Position numbers and translations under genes: made by a program. From positions 1-55,235 of the IMG/VR virus record IMGVR_UViG_3300025121_000064: a stretch of 55,235 nucleotides of DNA; one strand, given 5' to 3'. The notes beneath the pieces were generated by a model. It worked only from the letters and a program-made list of their open reading frames with translations. It did no database searches and was not told the origin of the DNA. Positions 16,039 through 24,187 of the stretch are shown here, piece by piece; position 1 is the first letter of the stretch; each line of letters opens with the position of its first letter. The stretch is from a virus.

Positions 16039-16454
16039 AGAAATGGAACGTTGACAAAATTGCCATAGATCGCATCATAGATAAGAATAGTTTATCTGAT
16101 GCTGTGACAGAAGGAAGCTCATGGGAAGTGGTCGAGGATATCACGGTTACATCACACCAGACGATGTTCTTCAAAAGGGAAGAAGACCTGGTAGATGCCA
16201 GACAGGATGTGAGAGGGTCGGCCATGGTGTGCCCACAGGGTAGTGAGGACGCTGCATTATGCAATCTTCTCTGTCCATTCCTTTCGTTGGGAGAAGACCC
16301 CGGAAAGAGGCTTATTCTCGTTTTAACTTGTGCACCAGCCAAAAGGGTCCTGGTGGCAAAGACCTGGACGGATCAGAGGAAACGAGTGCCAAAGGCGGAG
16401 GACAAGGTCAGGGTAATTGAAATGAAACCAAAAGAAGAAAGGGAGGCCGAATGA
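16035..16454 (+). CDS. Cys-containing protein with DKVRVIEM tail
   Basis: 139 residues. CPQGSEDAALCNLLC and a later single Cys may form a metal site related to the Cys4 module at 13538. The C-terminus KVRVIEMKPKEE resembles RRIEMP in its neighbours. Function unknown. Confidence 0.7.
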   Translation: MKKWNVDKIAIDRIIDKNSLSDAVTEGSSWEVVEDITVTSHQTMFFKREEDLVDARQDVRGSAMVCPQGSEDAALCNLLCPFLSLGEDPGKRLILVLTCAPAKRVLVAKTWTDQRKRVPKAEDKVRVIEMKPKEEREAE

Positions 16455-16780
16455 GAAAATACCGGAACATTGACGAGTTCTACGACGACAATCCGGCCAG
16501 GAGGACATCCGGAGAATACGACTTCGGGGTCTGGTGGAGGTCCAAGGCGCTGGGGCATTCCCACTGGGACACCTTCAGGATCACCTGGATCACCGCCACC
16601 GGAGAGGTCTACCTGTGGAAGTCCGTAACAGAGGAGATCTACCTGCTGGACAAGAAGTTTCCCACCGAGGCCGACATCGAGAAGCACATGCTCCACTGGG
16701 CCGACCGCTGCGGGAAGGTTGACCTGGACACTTATTTTCCGGAGGTGATTGAGTATGCCAAAAAGCAAAAGAAAAATTAA
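16451..16780 (+). CDS. Trp-rich hypothetical protein, 109 aa
   Basis: ATG overlaps the previous stop (ATGA). Contains FGVWWRSKALGHSHWD and WITATGEVYLW, with the ADRCGK segment near the end. No family recognised. Confidence 0.7.
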   Translation: MRKYRNIDEFYDDNPARRTSGEYDFGVWWRSKALGHSHWDTFRITWITATGEVYLWKSVTEEIYLLDKKFPTEADIEKHMLHWADRCGKVDLDTYFPEVIEYAKKQKKN

Positions 16781-17165
16781 GCCGAGAAAATATGGCCAGC
16801 TTAAACAATTTATTTGTCCGGGCTGTGGAGCGGTTTCATCAAGCGCAAACCCGGATCAACTCTCCTGCTCGAACAGGTGCCGAACGAGAAAGTGGAGAAA
16901 GGCTATTGGGTCAATGGCTGCAAAACCGCAACCCCGACTAGCTATCCCGGAGAGTTGGAACCAACGGAAGGAGCCCTTACGCAGCAGCGGAACGAAGGCT
17001 GGAGGCAGCAGCATTGAGAAGTCAGGAGGAGGAACACCAGAGGATCTTCAATTAGGCGCAAATCGAGGCAGATGCAGAAAGTGGAGAGCACTCAAGACTG
17101 CTCGAAGTGATAGCACGCTCACGAAGAGAAAGAGAGGAGGAGGAAAGAATGGCGAGAATGAATAA
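16755..17165 (+). CDS. Basic zinc-finger protein
   Basis: 136 residues from ATG 16755, overlapping the previous gene by 26 bases. CPGCG and CSNRCRTRKWRK form a CxxC...CxxxC zinc finger. The C-terminal half is rich in Lys, Arg, Gly and Ser, which would suit nucleic-acid binding. Confidence 0.6.
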   Translation: MPKSKRKIKPRKYGQLKQFICPGCGAVSSSANPDQLSCSNRCRTRKWRKAIGSMAAKPQPRLAIPESWNQRKEPLRSSGTKAGGSSIEKSGGGTPEDLQLGANRGRCRKWRALKTARSDSTLTKRKRGGGKNGENE

Positions 17166-17784
17166 TATGGGCTCGGTTCATTTAGTCCCTATGCCAGAAT
17201 CCACGCCGGTAACCCTTCAGGACATCGTCTTAGTCCCTATGCCAGAATCCACGCCGGTAACCCTTCAGGACATCGTCAAGGAGGCCATTGCCAAAGGCGT
17301 CATGCTGTGCCCTGAGCTGATACCGCACCTCAACAGTGGAGTGACCCAGTTCGACATCAACGCCATGCGGTGCCTGGGTGTAGTCTGCGGAAAGTATACG
17401 CGGTGTTTCCCGGATGAGAACGACGCTACCAATGCAATGCGAAGGGACGAGATGAGGCACGCCACCCGGGTGATCGACGATGAACTGAACTTTCGGACAA
17501 TGCCCGACAACGATGGCGTCAGGCGGATCGAGATGCCGGCCAGGGAGGAGGAGCATATCCGAATTGAGAACCTGCAAAGATCAGACGTCGGTCGCTGGGT
17601 GGAGTACAGAGAACTCAGGAATGAAGGTATGCACCAGAGGGGTAGGCTAAAAAACTGGAACGAACATTACATCTTCGTGGTTTATAACAGCAATGAAGAC
17701 TGGGAGAACTTTATGAACTACACCGGAGCAGCCACGAGGCCGGAGAACCTCTTTTGGTCAACTCCACCTGGAGGTGGACCATGA
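17149..17784 (+). CDS. Hypothetical protein with an internal tandem duplication
   Basis: 211 residues from ATG 17149 (GAGGAGGAAAG upstream; an in-frame ATG at 17107 is also possible). Residues LVPMPESTPVTLQDIV occur twice in a row from an exact 48-bp repeat. A RCLGVVCGKYTRCF cluster could bind metal. NDGVRRIEMP lies at 17509-17538 with about 80 residues after it, so here the shared motif is internal. Function unknown. Confidence 0.65.
   Translation: MARMNNMGSVHLVPMPESTPVTLQDIVLVPMPESTPVTLQDIVKEAIAKGVMLCPELIPHLNSGVTQFDINAMRCLGVVCGKYTRCFPDENDATNAMRRDEMRHATRVIDDELNFRTMPDNDGVRRIEMPAREEEHIRIENLQRSDVGRWVEYRELRNEGMHQRGRLKNWNEHYIFVVYNSNEDWENFMNYTGAATRPENLFWSTPPGGGP
17182..17277 (+). repeat. 48-bp exact tandem duplication
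   Basis: Copies at 17182-17229 and 17230-17277 are identical, adding 16 residues in frame. Identity of this length points to a recent duplication, or an assembly artefact. Confidence 0.95.
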
Positions 17785-18389
17785 GATACTATCAGCTCCG
17801 CATTGTTTTTTACCATACTGAATACAGTAATGTGTTTTTTTCTTCGGAAGCAATTATCGAACACCTGAACGATACCCCGCTCGTGAGAATGCTTTCACTG
17901 CAAGGGATTTCACCAGAAGAAGAATTGGTAAAGCATATTCACCGGGAGTCGCCGGTCCTGCTTCGCCGGGACCTCATGAGAAATGCGTACGAACCTATTC
18001 ACATAATGCTGGATTGCTTTGAAGACAACAATATCAGCATGAGCAGATTCAACCAGAGAACTCGTTTTCCTGTGGAGCATGAGCTGCCGTCTACGGCGAG
18101 AAATGACAACTTTGAAGCCTTTCTATCCTTGCCAATCACAAAAGGCAAGATCATCGGAACGATCAGACAAATGCTGTTTGAGCTGGAGCAGTCGATACGG
18201 GAAAGAGTGGCGAGGGATGAAGGAGGGAATATTTTCGTGGGTTCTTTGCGTGACTCAGGCATTGAACCACCGCCTCAACCTGCGCCACCTGCACCAGAAC
18301 CAGAGAACGACGGCATCAGGAGAATTGTCATGCCGAATGTTCAGGACGCTCCACGAAATTCAGACGATAACGAAGAAATGTCATTTTAA
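17781..18389 (+). CDS. Hypothetical protein with NDGIRRI motif
   Basis: 202 residues, ATG overlapping the previous stop, GGAGGTGGACC upstream. Mixed alpha/beta N-terminal domain, a proline-rich linker (PPPQPAPPAPEPE) and then NDGIRRIVMP at 18306-18335 in a short acidic tail. The linker-plus-motif arrangement resembles a flexible docking tail. Confidence 0.7.
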   Translation: MRYYQLRIVFYHTEYSNVFFSSEAIIEHLNDTPLVRMLSLQGISPEEELVKHIHRESPVLLRRDLMRNAYEPIHIMLDCFEDNNISMSRFNQRTRFPVEHELPSTARNDNFEAFLSLPITKGKIIGTIRQMLFELEQSIRERVARDEGGNIFVGSLRDSGIEPPPQPAPPAPEPENDGIRRIVMPNVQDAPRNSDDNEEMSF

Positions 18390-18408
18390 CAAAAACAGAA
18401 AGGAGACC

Positions 18409-18687
18409 ATGCTAACTGTAAGGATGCTGGACACGGAGCGGCCCGGGACGATACTGCAGAACGGCATCTTCCTGGACTGCCCGGAGGACGTGAACATCAA
18501 CAACACCGGCCAGGTTCTCCGGTATGCCGTCGTCCTGGGCGGAGCCCACGACTGGGCGGTTTACTGCGGCAGGCCGGCCTGGACCCCGGCCGACATCGCC
18601 AAGTACGGGGACAAGATCTCGGCCAACAATGCCCTTCGCCTGGTGGTGGTGGATGACGACGAGGTCAGAAAGAGATACCGGCCATGA
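18409..18687 (+). CDS. Hypothetical protein, 92 aa
   Basis: ATG at 18409 after AAAGGAGACC. Beta-rich, with RYAVVLGG and LRLVVVDDDE. No family recognised. Confidence 0.7.
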   Translation: MLTVRMLDTERPGTILQNGIFLDCPEDVNINNTGQVLRYAVVLGGAHDWAVYCGRPAWTPADIAKYGDKISANNALRLVVVDDDEVRKRYRP

Positions 18688-18956
18688 GCAAGGAGATTCC
18701 TGTCGACCTGTTCGGCCGGCCTTTAAAGAAAGCTGAGTACAGCACCAGGGGACCCTACGGCCAGAAGAAACTCCAGATGAAATACAGAAGGGCCGAGCCC
18801 GGGGCCGTGAAGCGCTGCAAGACCTGCGGGAACCACCTGAAAGTCAGCTGTAACAAGGACTACCATAAGTGCGCGGTCCTGGGCTGCAGCGCCAGCGAAG
18901 CCACGGACATCAGGATGAGTTTTGTTTGCAATGAATGGAGAGAACGGAATAATTAA
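18684..18956 (+). CDS. Small zinc-binding phage-type protein
   Basis: 90 residues, overlapping the previous stop by four bases. Begins SKEIPVDLFGRPLK, a DLFG stretch reminiscent of clamp-binding peptides. CKTCGNHLKVSC, CAVLGC and FVCNEW supply likely zinc ligands. Small proteins of this kind are frequent in phage replication blocks. Confidence 0.65.
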   Translation: MSKEIPVDLFGRPLKKAEYSTRGPYGQKKLQMKYRRAEPGAVKRCKTCGNHLKVSCNKDYHKCAVLGCSASEATDIRMSFVCNEWRERNN

Positions 18957-18983
18957 ATATCAACTCAAATCAAAAGGAGGAGC

Positions 18984-19469
18984 ATGAAATACCGGAAACT
19001 GGACCAACGGGGAGACGTGTCGGTGGAGCTGGTGTCGGGCAAGAAGATCGGAAAGGATGCCCAGGACCGCATCGTGGTGATGTATTCCAAGCCGACCGAC
19101 AGCGAAGTCGAGATGCTGAACGCCTTCGCCCAGGAAGCCACCACGCCAACCCTGGTGGACAAGATCTCCCGCTTCGGCGACAAGAAGAAAGGGGTGCTGG
19201 TGTTCACCGGCCCGAGCGAGGCCCTGGCCACGATGATGTCCCGCTTCATGGAACTGCAGGCGCACAAGGTGAAGAACGGAGCGAGCTTCTTCATCGAGTT
19301 CCGCAAGGACGGCTCCACCGCCATCAAAGCCGCCAAGAGCAAAAAGCTGGAACAGGTCTCAGTGGACAGCATCAAGGAGATCTGGCACGTCGAGGCCGGA
19401 GCCCGGGGTTGCGGCGAGGCCATCTCAGCCTCAGAGACAATGGCGGAGAAGCTGGATGGAGGAAAATAA
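18984..19469 (+). CDS. Hypothetical protein, 161 aa
   Basis: ATG at 18984 after AAAAGGAGGAGC. Soluble alpha/beta protein, lysine-rich, ending EKLDGGK. A GCGEAISASETMAEK helix lies near the end. Function unknown. Overlaps the next start by 14 bases. Confidence 0.75.
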   Translation: MKYRKLDQRGDVSVELVSGKKIGKDAQDRIVVMYSKPTDSEVEMLNAFAQEATTPTLVDKISRFGDKKKGVLVFTGPSEALATMMSRFMELQAHKVKNGASFFIEFRKDGSTAIKAAKSKKLEQVSVDSIKEIWHVEAGARGCGEAISASETMAEKLDGGK

Positions 19470-19794
19470 AACACCGCTGCAAAAGGCTGAGGAACTACTG
19501 TTCGCTCACCTGGACCAGAAGCAGGCTGCGGACTTCGCTGCGGACTTCAAGGAATACGGCATGATCCGGGTGATGGGTTCAAATGGCGAGCTGTTCTACC
19601 TGGCCACAGACGATGCCATGCAGAAACATCAAGTCGCCAGGGTCTACAGCAAGGACCGGGAGGGGAAGCGAACCTACTGCGTGGACTTTCCCAGCCTGCT
19701 CCCTCCGGAGAAGATCCTGGTGATGAAGATCGTGATCGAGCAGTGCTGCTCTTTAATAACCGGATACGTTGACAGATATGAAAGGGTGATTTAA
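19456..19794 (+). CDS. Hypothetical protein, 112 aa
   Basis: ATG at 19456; GGAGG overlaps just before it. Helical N-terminus (QKAEELLFAHLD), then beta-rich segments. No family recognised. Ends one base into the next gene. Confidence 0.7.
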   Translation: MEENKTPLQKAEELLFAHLDQKQAADFAADFKEYGMIRVMGSNGELFYLATDDAMQKHQVARVYSKDREGKRTYCVDFPSLLPPEKILVMKIVIEQCCSLITGYVDRYERVI

Positions 19795-20432
19795 TGGACG
19801 AGCTCCAGAAACTCAAAGCAAAAGAAATCGTGAAGTTCGCCATCGGCGTTTACGAGCAGGCGGTTCACGAGACCGCCGAGAAGGTCAGGGCCCTGATGGA
19901 AGAAAAGGACGAGCAAGAAGCCCTGATGTACCTGAAGGTGATGAACAAAAAGATGATTGGAGGGTGGAGGATGGTGCAGGATGTAATCGAGCCGGCCGTC
20001 TTCATGATCCAGGCAGAGAACGAAAACCCGGTGGCAGAGGTGCTTGGCGATGACGAGGAGGACTTTGATGACACCATGAGAAGCAATCCAATCGGTTTCG
20101 GTCGCCGTGCAAGAAGGTATCGGATCACAGTGCCGAGGATCCGTCAGCATGGCGGTATCTTTACCGGAGGAGACGACACAGTTGCCGGAACGCCACAGCT
20201 CTCCGGTTTTGCAGACCAGATGAAGTCGCTGGTGAACAACCTGGAGGAACCGAAGCGCCTGGGAATACTTCTCGACTCCATGCAGACCGCCGAGGAGCTT
20301 CTGAAGGCCCATCCCGACAACGAGCTTTACAAGAAAACCAAGGAACAACTTTCAAAGGATATCCAGGCAGTGCTGAACCGGCCAGTGCTGTCCGAGGTAA
20401 AACCGCTGGAGGAACTGGAGAGCCACACCTAA
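19794..20432 (+). CDS. Hypothetical protein, 212 aa
   Basis: ATG at 19794, after AAAGGGTGATTTA. Helical N-terminal 80 residues, an acidic DDEEDFDDT stretch, a basic RRARRYRITVPRIR patch, and a second helical region. Last gene of the left non-structural operon; a terminator follows. Confidence 0.75.
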   Translation: MDELQKLKAKEIVKFAIGVYEQAVHETAEKVRALMEEKDEQEALMYLKVMNKKMIGGWRMVQDVIEPAVFMIQAENENPVAEVLGDDEEDFDDTMRSNPIGFGRRARRYRITVPRIRQHGGIFTGGDDTVAGTPQLSGFADQMKSLVNNLEEPKRLGILLDSMQTAEELLKAHPDNELYKKTKEQLSKDIQAVLNRPVLSEVKPLEELESHT

Positions 20433-20464
20433 CCCTTTGCAACGCCGCCGGACTATAAGAAACC

Positions 20465-20505
20465 AGACCGGACTGCTTCCACCCGGAGGCGGTCCGGTTC
20501 TTTTT
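20465..20505 (+). terminator. Rho-independent terminator
   Basis: A 15-base imperfect stem (GACCGGACTGCTTCC with GGAGGCGGTCCGGTT, G-T pairs allowed) closes on a short ACCC loop and is followed by TTCTTTTT. It ends the transcript of the left block. Confidence 0.85.
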
Positions 20506-20625
20506 GTCTTCAAAACTGACCCTGAGCATGGCCGGGAAACGCCGGGATTAACCGGGAAACACCGGGAGAGCCGGGACCCGGGTGAAAAGCCGGTGAAATA
20601 GCCGGAAAATAGTTTAAAAAAGGAC

Positions 20626-20654
20626 TTGACATTCGGGAGACGTGGAGTTATAAT
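20626..20654 (+). promoter_or_regulatory. Consensus sigma70-type promoter
   Basis: TTGACA at 20626-20631 and TATAAT at 20649-20654 with a 17-base spacer: a perfect consensus. It lies after a terminator and drives the HNH and replication-initiator-like genes. Confidence 0.92.
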
Positions 20655-20696
20655 CAGGTCGTTGCGGGAACCATTAACTTTAACCGGAGTTTTTTT

Positions 20697-21113
20697 ATGC
20701 CTAAAATTTACATAGACCCCCGAAATTACCACACCAGCATCCTCCGGGGTTGGTGGTTCCCGCAAGAACAGGTAAGAGTAGGGGGTTCTATTGTTTTAAA
20801 GGACAACGATATGAGAAAGTTTAACCCAGTAAAAACAATTCCAGGCGATCTCCGGCAAAAATTATGGAATCAGCCTTGTGCTATTTGTGGAAACAAGGAC
20901 AGAATTCAGATAGATCACATTGTGCCAAAATCAAAGGGCGGTACAAGTGTTCCGAAGAATCTACAATCTCTTTGCATGTGGTGTAACGCGAGGAAAGGGT
21001 ATAGATTAACTAACGAAGAATTTATACTTAAACTGTTTCTTTATAACCAAATGAAACACAATAATCCTAAAGTGTTTATCCGTAATTTCTGGTGCAACAA
21101 TGAAGAAATATAA
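20697..21113 (+). CDS. HNH endonuclease
   Basis: 138 residues. CAICGNKDR, IDHIVPKSKGG, NLQSLCMWCNARKG give the classic HNH core with two zinc CxxC pairs (McrA-type). The first 60 residues are unrelated to a known domain. Located first in its operon, before the replication-initiator-like gene. Moderately AT-rich; may be a homing or packaging-associated nuclease. In the absence of a terminase, the packaging idea has no support. Confidence 0.85.
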   Translation: MPKIYIDPRNYHTSILRGWWFPQEQVRVGGSIVLKDNDMRKFNPVKTIPGDLRQKLWNQPCAICGNKDRIQIDHIVPKSKGGTSVPKNLQSLCMWCNARKGYRLTNEEFILKLFLYNQMKHNNPKVFIRNFWCNNEEI

Positions 21114-21945
21114 AAAGACTGGTAAACGTAAAATGATCTACGGATCATTAAGCACGTCGAAGAAATTCAACAGCTCCGCCATATCAGATAAAGCAAGACT
21201 GTTGTATTTTATGATGTATCCCCACTCTGACGATTTTGGCAGAATGGAAGCTGAACCTTCATCCATAAAAATGACAGCTGTTCCTGGACTCGACTGGTCA
21301 TTTAAGGAAATCGAAGCCTGTTTGTCCGAGTTATCCACAGGGTTTTTGATCGAGATTTATGAAGTTGAAGGCCAAAAATACCTTCAAATAGTGGCTTTTG
21401 ACGATCACCAAATATTTGAAAGAGAAAGAGTTGAAAGTTATCCCCCGCCTTTACAGCATTTGAAATGCTCTAAAACTGAATTTTACAGCCCTAAGATAAG
21501 GGAAGGTAAGGGAAGTGAAGGGAAGGTAAGTGAAGGTAAACATATTCCGGCTGCGCCGGTTTTTTTAGAGACAGTGATCGACCAGAATTTCAAGAACGGG
21601 AAACGGGAAAGGATGCTCGCCGATTTAAAGGCCATGCCTTTATTAAAAACCGGAAATGAAGACGAGGAGTACACCTACACCGCGGTTTATATCCTGGCGA
21701 GCGTGAAAGATATCAGGGATCGCTACCCGAAGTTTAATATTTACAAGTTCGCTCAGCAGGCCATCCGGGAAAACTTTAATCTTCAGGCCATAGCCGGAGC
21801 CATTGACGCAATGCTGAACGTAGAGAAGGATCCAAACGATGCGGTGGCGTATTGGAAAAGTCTGCTGTTGAACACAGCAGTGCTGCAAAAGACCTGGGAA
21901 GATAAAATATGGCCGGAGGTGAAGCGTGAAGCGCTTAAACTTTAA
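21100..21945 (+). CDS. Phage replication initiator / replisome-organiser-like protein
   Basis: 281 residues from ATG 21100; a second in-frame ATG at 21133 is equally possible, and neither has a strong ribosome site. The N-terminal domain (KARLLYFMMYPHSDDFGRMEAEP, then EIEACLSELSTGFLIEIY, then YLQIVAFDDHQ) matches the winged-helix initiator family common in phages, which binds the replication origin. A simple linker rich in GEGK-type residues (21498-21536) follows. The C-terminal part is helical and may recruit a helicase. Confidence 0.78.
   Translation: MKKYKKTGKRKMIYGSLSTSKKFNSSAISDKARLLYFMMYPHSDDFGRMEAEPSSIKMTAVPGLDWSFKEIEACLSELSTGFLIEIYEVEGQKYLQIVAFDDHQIFERERVESYPPPLQHLKCSKTEFYSPKIREGKGSEGKVSEGKHIPAAPVFLETVIDQNFKNGKRERMLADLKAMPLLKTGNEDEEYTYTAVYILASVKDIRDRYPKFNIYKFAQQAIRENFNLQAIAGAIDAMLNVEKDPNDAVAYWKSLLLNTAVLQKTWEDKIWPEVKREALKL
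21498..21536 (+). repeat. Purine-rich short repeat (GGGAAGGTAAG-like)
   Basis: Short irregular copies of GGGAAGGTAAG and GGGAAGTGAAG inside the initiator gene. Such low-complexity arrays can be origin iterons, but in this position they mainly encode a flexible linker. Confidence 0.7.
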
Positions 21946-22297
21946 CAGTGCCGTGAAGGTTCCTCGAAAAAACGATCCAAACTACCGGCAGGTACGGGAG
22001 CTCATCGCCAGGCATTTTATTCAAAACGGATTGTTTCTTTCGGAGGAACCTGATGCGAAGTGCAGTAAACACGGAATTATGGCGACACCCACACTGTTTG
22101 GTTTTTTCAGTTGTGTGGAATGCGCGAAAGAAGATCTCATTCAGCGGGACATTGTCGTCAAGCGTGAAATAGCCGAGGCCGACAGAAAGCGCAAACAAAA
22201 AGAAAGCGAGGAGAAAGAAGCCAAAAAAGCCAGTAAGAGTAGTGAATTCAGCGTTAAGCGAGGAATCAGGGGGGGAATTTTTAACGCATCCGACTGA
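21926..22297 (+). CDS. Zinc-ribbon protein with charged helical tail
   Basis: 123 residues, GTG start at 21926 after GGAGGTGAAGC, overlapping the initiator gene by 20 bases. CSKHG and CVECAKED form a zinc site; residues 70-110 are a Lys/Glu-rich coiled coil. It may be an initiator partner. A strong terminator follows. Confidence 0.7.
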   Translation: MKRLNFNSAVKVPRKNDPNYRQVRELIARHFIQNGLFLSEEPDAKCSKHGIMATPTLFGFFSCVECAKEDLIQRDIVVKREIAEADRKRKQKESEEKEAKKASKSSEFSVKRGIRGGIFNASD

Positions 22298-22301
22298 ATT
22301 G

Positions 22302-22367
22302 TTTCAAAGATCTTTACGGCTCCAGCCTGTAAAAAACAGGTCAGGAGCCGTTTTTTTGTCTTTGAAA
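22302..22367 (+). terminator. Rho-independent terminator
   Basis: An ACGGCTCC stem (22316-22323) pairs with GGAGCCGT (22344-22351) and is followed by seven T. Outer arms TTTCAAAGA and TCTTTGAAA extend the hairpin. It ends the replication-initiator operon. Confidence 0.9.
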
Positions 22368-22442
22368 GTAATCTGCACCACAAGTAATGTTTACAAAGTG
22401 TTAATAAACTAAAGATTTTTCTTTTATTACTGAAGATTTCTC

Positions 22443-22471
22443 TTGACTTTTTAAAACTAACTGCGTATAAT
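22443..22471 (+). promoter_or_regulatory. Sigma70-type promoter of the virion operon
   Basis: TTGACT at 22443-22448 and TATAAT at 22466-22471 with 17 bases between, preceded by an AT-rich stretch. First promoter of the block starting at 22504. Confidence 0.92.
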
Positions 22472-22503
22472 TCGCACCCTAACATAAAAAAGGGGGTGAG
22501 AGT

Positions 22504-23634
22504 ATGGACCTGGAAGAGAGAAAGGTCTCAGCGAGAGAACTTTTAGGCACTGCCTTCGATGACCGCATGGTCCGGGAAGTGCCACAGGAGAAAATAGCGA
22601 TCTATGTTTACTCCATCGGCCCAAACAAACAGCGAGAGAATCTTACGCAAGGTCAGCCCATTGAAGGCTACCTTGACTCGGAGGATTTAGAAAAGCAGTT
22701 TGGCGTGGGCCGTTTTTATTTGGTCGCCAAGAACAAAGAGACCGGGGTGGTCATAACCCAGAAGACAGTCGACGTGATGCGTCAGACCCCGCACCCGCTG
22801 GAAGCGGCAGCCCACCAGGAGGAAGGCACCGAGGAAGAAAACGACCAGGGGATCGGCAGCGAGGTGACAGCAGTGCTGGAGTCGGTGATGGCCAAGCTGG
22901 AGGAGCTGGAGAAAAAAGTGAACCGGCCGGCCAAGTCCATCTTCGGAGACGAGAGCGAAGGCGAGCTCCAGGGCGGAACCCTGATGGAAAAGATGTTTCT
23001 CCGGATGCTGGACCAGACGGCGAACCAGAAGCAGTCCCAGGCCGAACAGATGCAGGAGGTCCTGAAGAACGCCCTGTCAGTCCAGAAGGAAGCGATGATG
23101 GCGGCCACCCAGTTCCAGATCGAGGAGAAGCGCGATGAGCTGGAGACCAGGAGAGCGGAGCGGGCCCGCCGGTGGGAACGGGAGGACATGGCGTTCGAGG
23201 CGAAGCAGGCCCTGGTAGCGAAAAGGGTTCAGGAGGTCCAGGGAGTTTCGCAGATAGACCCCGAAGGCGGGAATGCCATGACGCTGGTGGAAGCCATCAA
23301 GGACATCATCGGCGAGAAGAACAGCCTGAACATATTCGGCTTTGATCTGGGAATGCTGTTGGAACCCATCGTGCCGCAGCTGGCCAAAGCGCTGGAAGAC
23401 CGGGGCCTCTACATCGTGGCCAAGAAGCAGATGGAAATGATTATCAAGACCTCGGTGGACCGGGGCCGGATCGAAGGACAGCAGGAAGCCCTGAACGAGA
23501 TCTACACGGCCGACGAAGACCAGAAACCACAGCAAGGAGCGGAGCAACATGGACCAGATGGCGGGCAGGGTAACCCAGAACCTCAAGACAATCCAGGACC
23601 CGACGATAATCCGGGTGGTGGAGCTGGCAGTTGA
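22504..23634 (+). CDS. Scaffold-like coiled-coil protein
   Basis: 376 residues after AAAGGGGGTGAGAGT. An N-terminal 100 residues with beta character is followed by a long charged coiled coil (about 150-260) rich in Glu, Arg and Gln. The C-terminal 40 residues are Gln/Pro/Gly-rich. It is the first gene of the virion operon; the layout is compatible with a scaffold or internal structural protein, but no family is recognised. Confidence 0.7.
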   Translation: MDLEERKVSARELLGTAFDDRMVREVPQEKIAIYVYSIGPNKQRENLTQGQPIEGYLDSEDLEKQFGVGRFYLVAKNKETGVVITQKTVDVMRQTPHPLEAAAHQEEGTEEENDQGIGSEVTAVLESVMAKLEELEKKVNRPAKSIFGDESEGELQGGTLMEKMFLRMLDQTANQKQSQAEQMQEVLKNALSVQKEAMMAATQFQIEEKRDELETRRAERARRWEREDMAFEAKQALVAKRVQEVQGVSQIDPEGGNAMTLVEAIKDIIGEKNSLNIFGFDLGMLLEPIVPQLAKALEDRGLYIVAKKQMEMIIKTSVDRGRIEGQQEALNEIYTADEDQKPQQGAEQHGPDGGQGNPEPQDNPGPDDNPGGGAGS

Positions 23635-24163
23635 GGGCAGCTGGTCTCCCCAGGTGCATATGCTGGCCCAGAGAATAATCCAGGATCCGAAGCTGGAAGG
23701 ATCCACTCCTGTTGAGAAATTGTTTTACGTCTGCCAGAAGGTGATAAGATATCACCCCGACCCGATCACTGCCGAAATGATAATCTGGCCGAAGGAGATG
23801 GCCAGGCAGATATGGGATTATCTTTACGAAGGCTCCAAGGTTCAGCCGATGGAAGACTGTGACGGAAAATGCACAATGATGCTGGCTCTTTGCTTTAACC
23901 GAAGATACACCGCCCGGGCGGTGGGAGCGTGGCAGTCGCAGTATGCACCCAACCAGAAAACCATCAACCACGTTTATCCAGAGCTGAAGGTTGACAGCCA
24001 GGTGGAAGACTTCGTGAGAAAGAATCCCGCGGTGATGAGAACCTCTGACGGATGGGTCCCCATGGAAACATCGTCAACCACTCTGAAGTTCGGAGAACAG
24101 CGCAAGACTGTGGTCCCAATGACCAGGTACTACGCCAGGGTTGACGGGGTGGAAATCAGATAA
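23549..24163 (+). CDS. Transglutaminase-like cysteine protein
   Basis: 204 residues, ATG at 23549 after AAGGAGCGGAGCAAC, overlapping the previous gene by 86 bases. A DCDGKC motif near residue 104, INHVYPEL near 141, and WVPMETS near 170 give the Cys-His-Asp/Glu order of the transglutaminase-like fold, which often acts as a peptidase. Encoded among virion genes, it could be a maturation or cross-linking enzyme. A pseudo-enzyme cannot be excluded. Confidence 0.6.
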   Translation: MDQMAGRVTQNLKTIQDPTIIRVVELAVEGSWSPQVHMLAQRIIQDPKLEGSTPVEKLFYVCQKVIRYHPDPITAEMIIWPKEMARQIWDYLYEGSKVQPMEDCDGKCTMMLALCFNRRYTARAVGAWQSQYAPNQKTINHVYPELKVDSQVEDFVRKNPAVMRTSDGWVPMETSSTTLKFGEQRKTVVPMTRYYARVDGVEIR

Positions 24164-24187
24164 ACCAAATTAACAGGAGCATGAACT

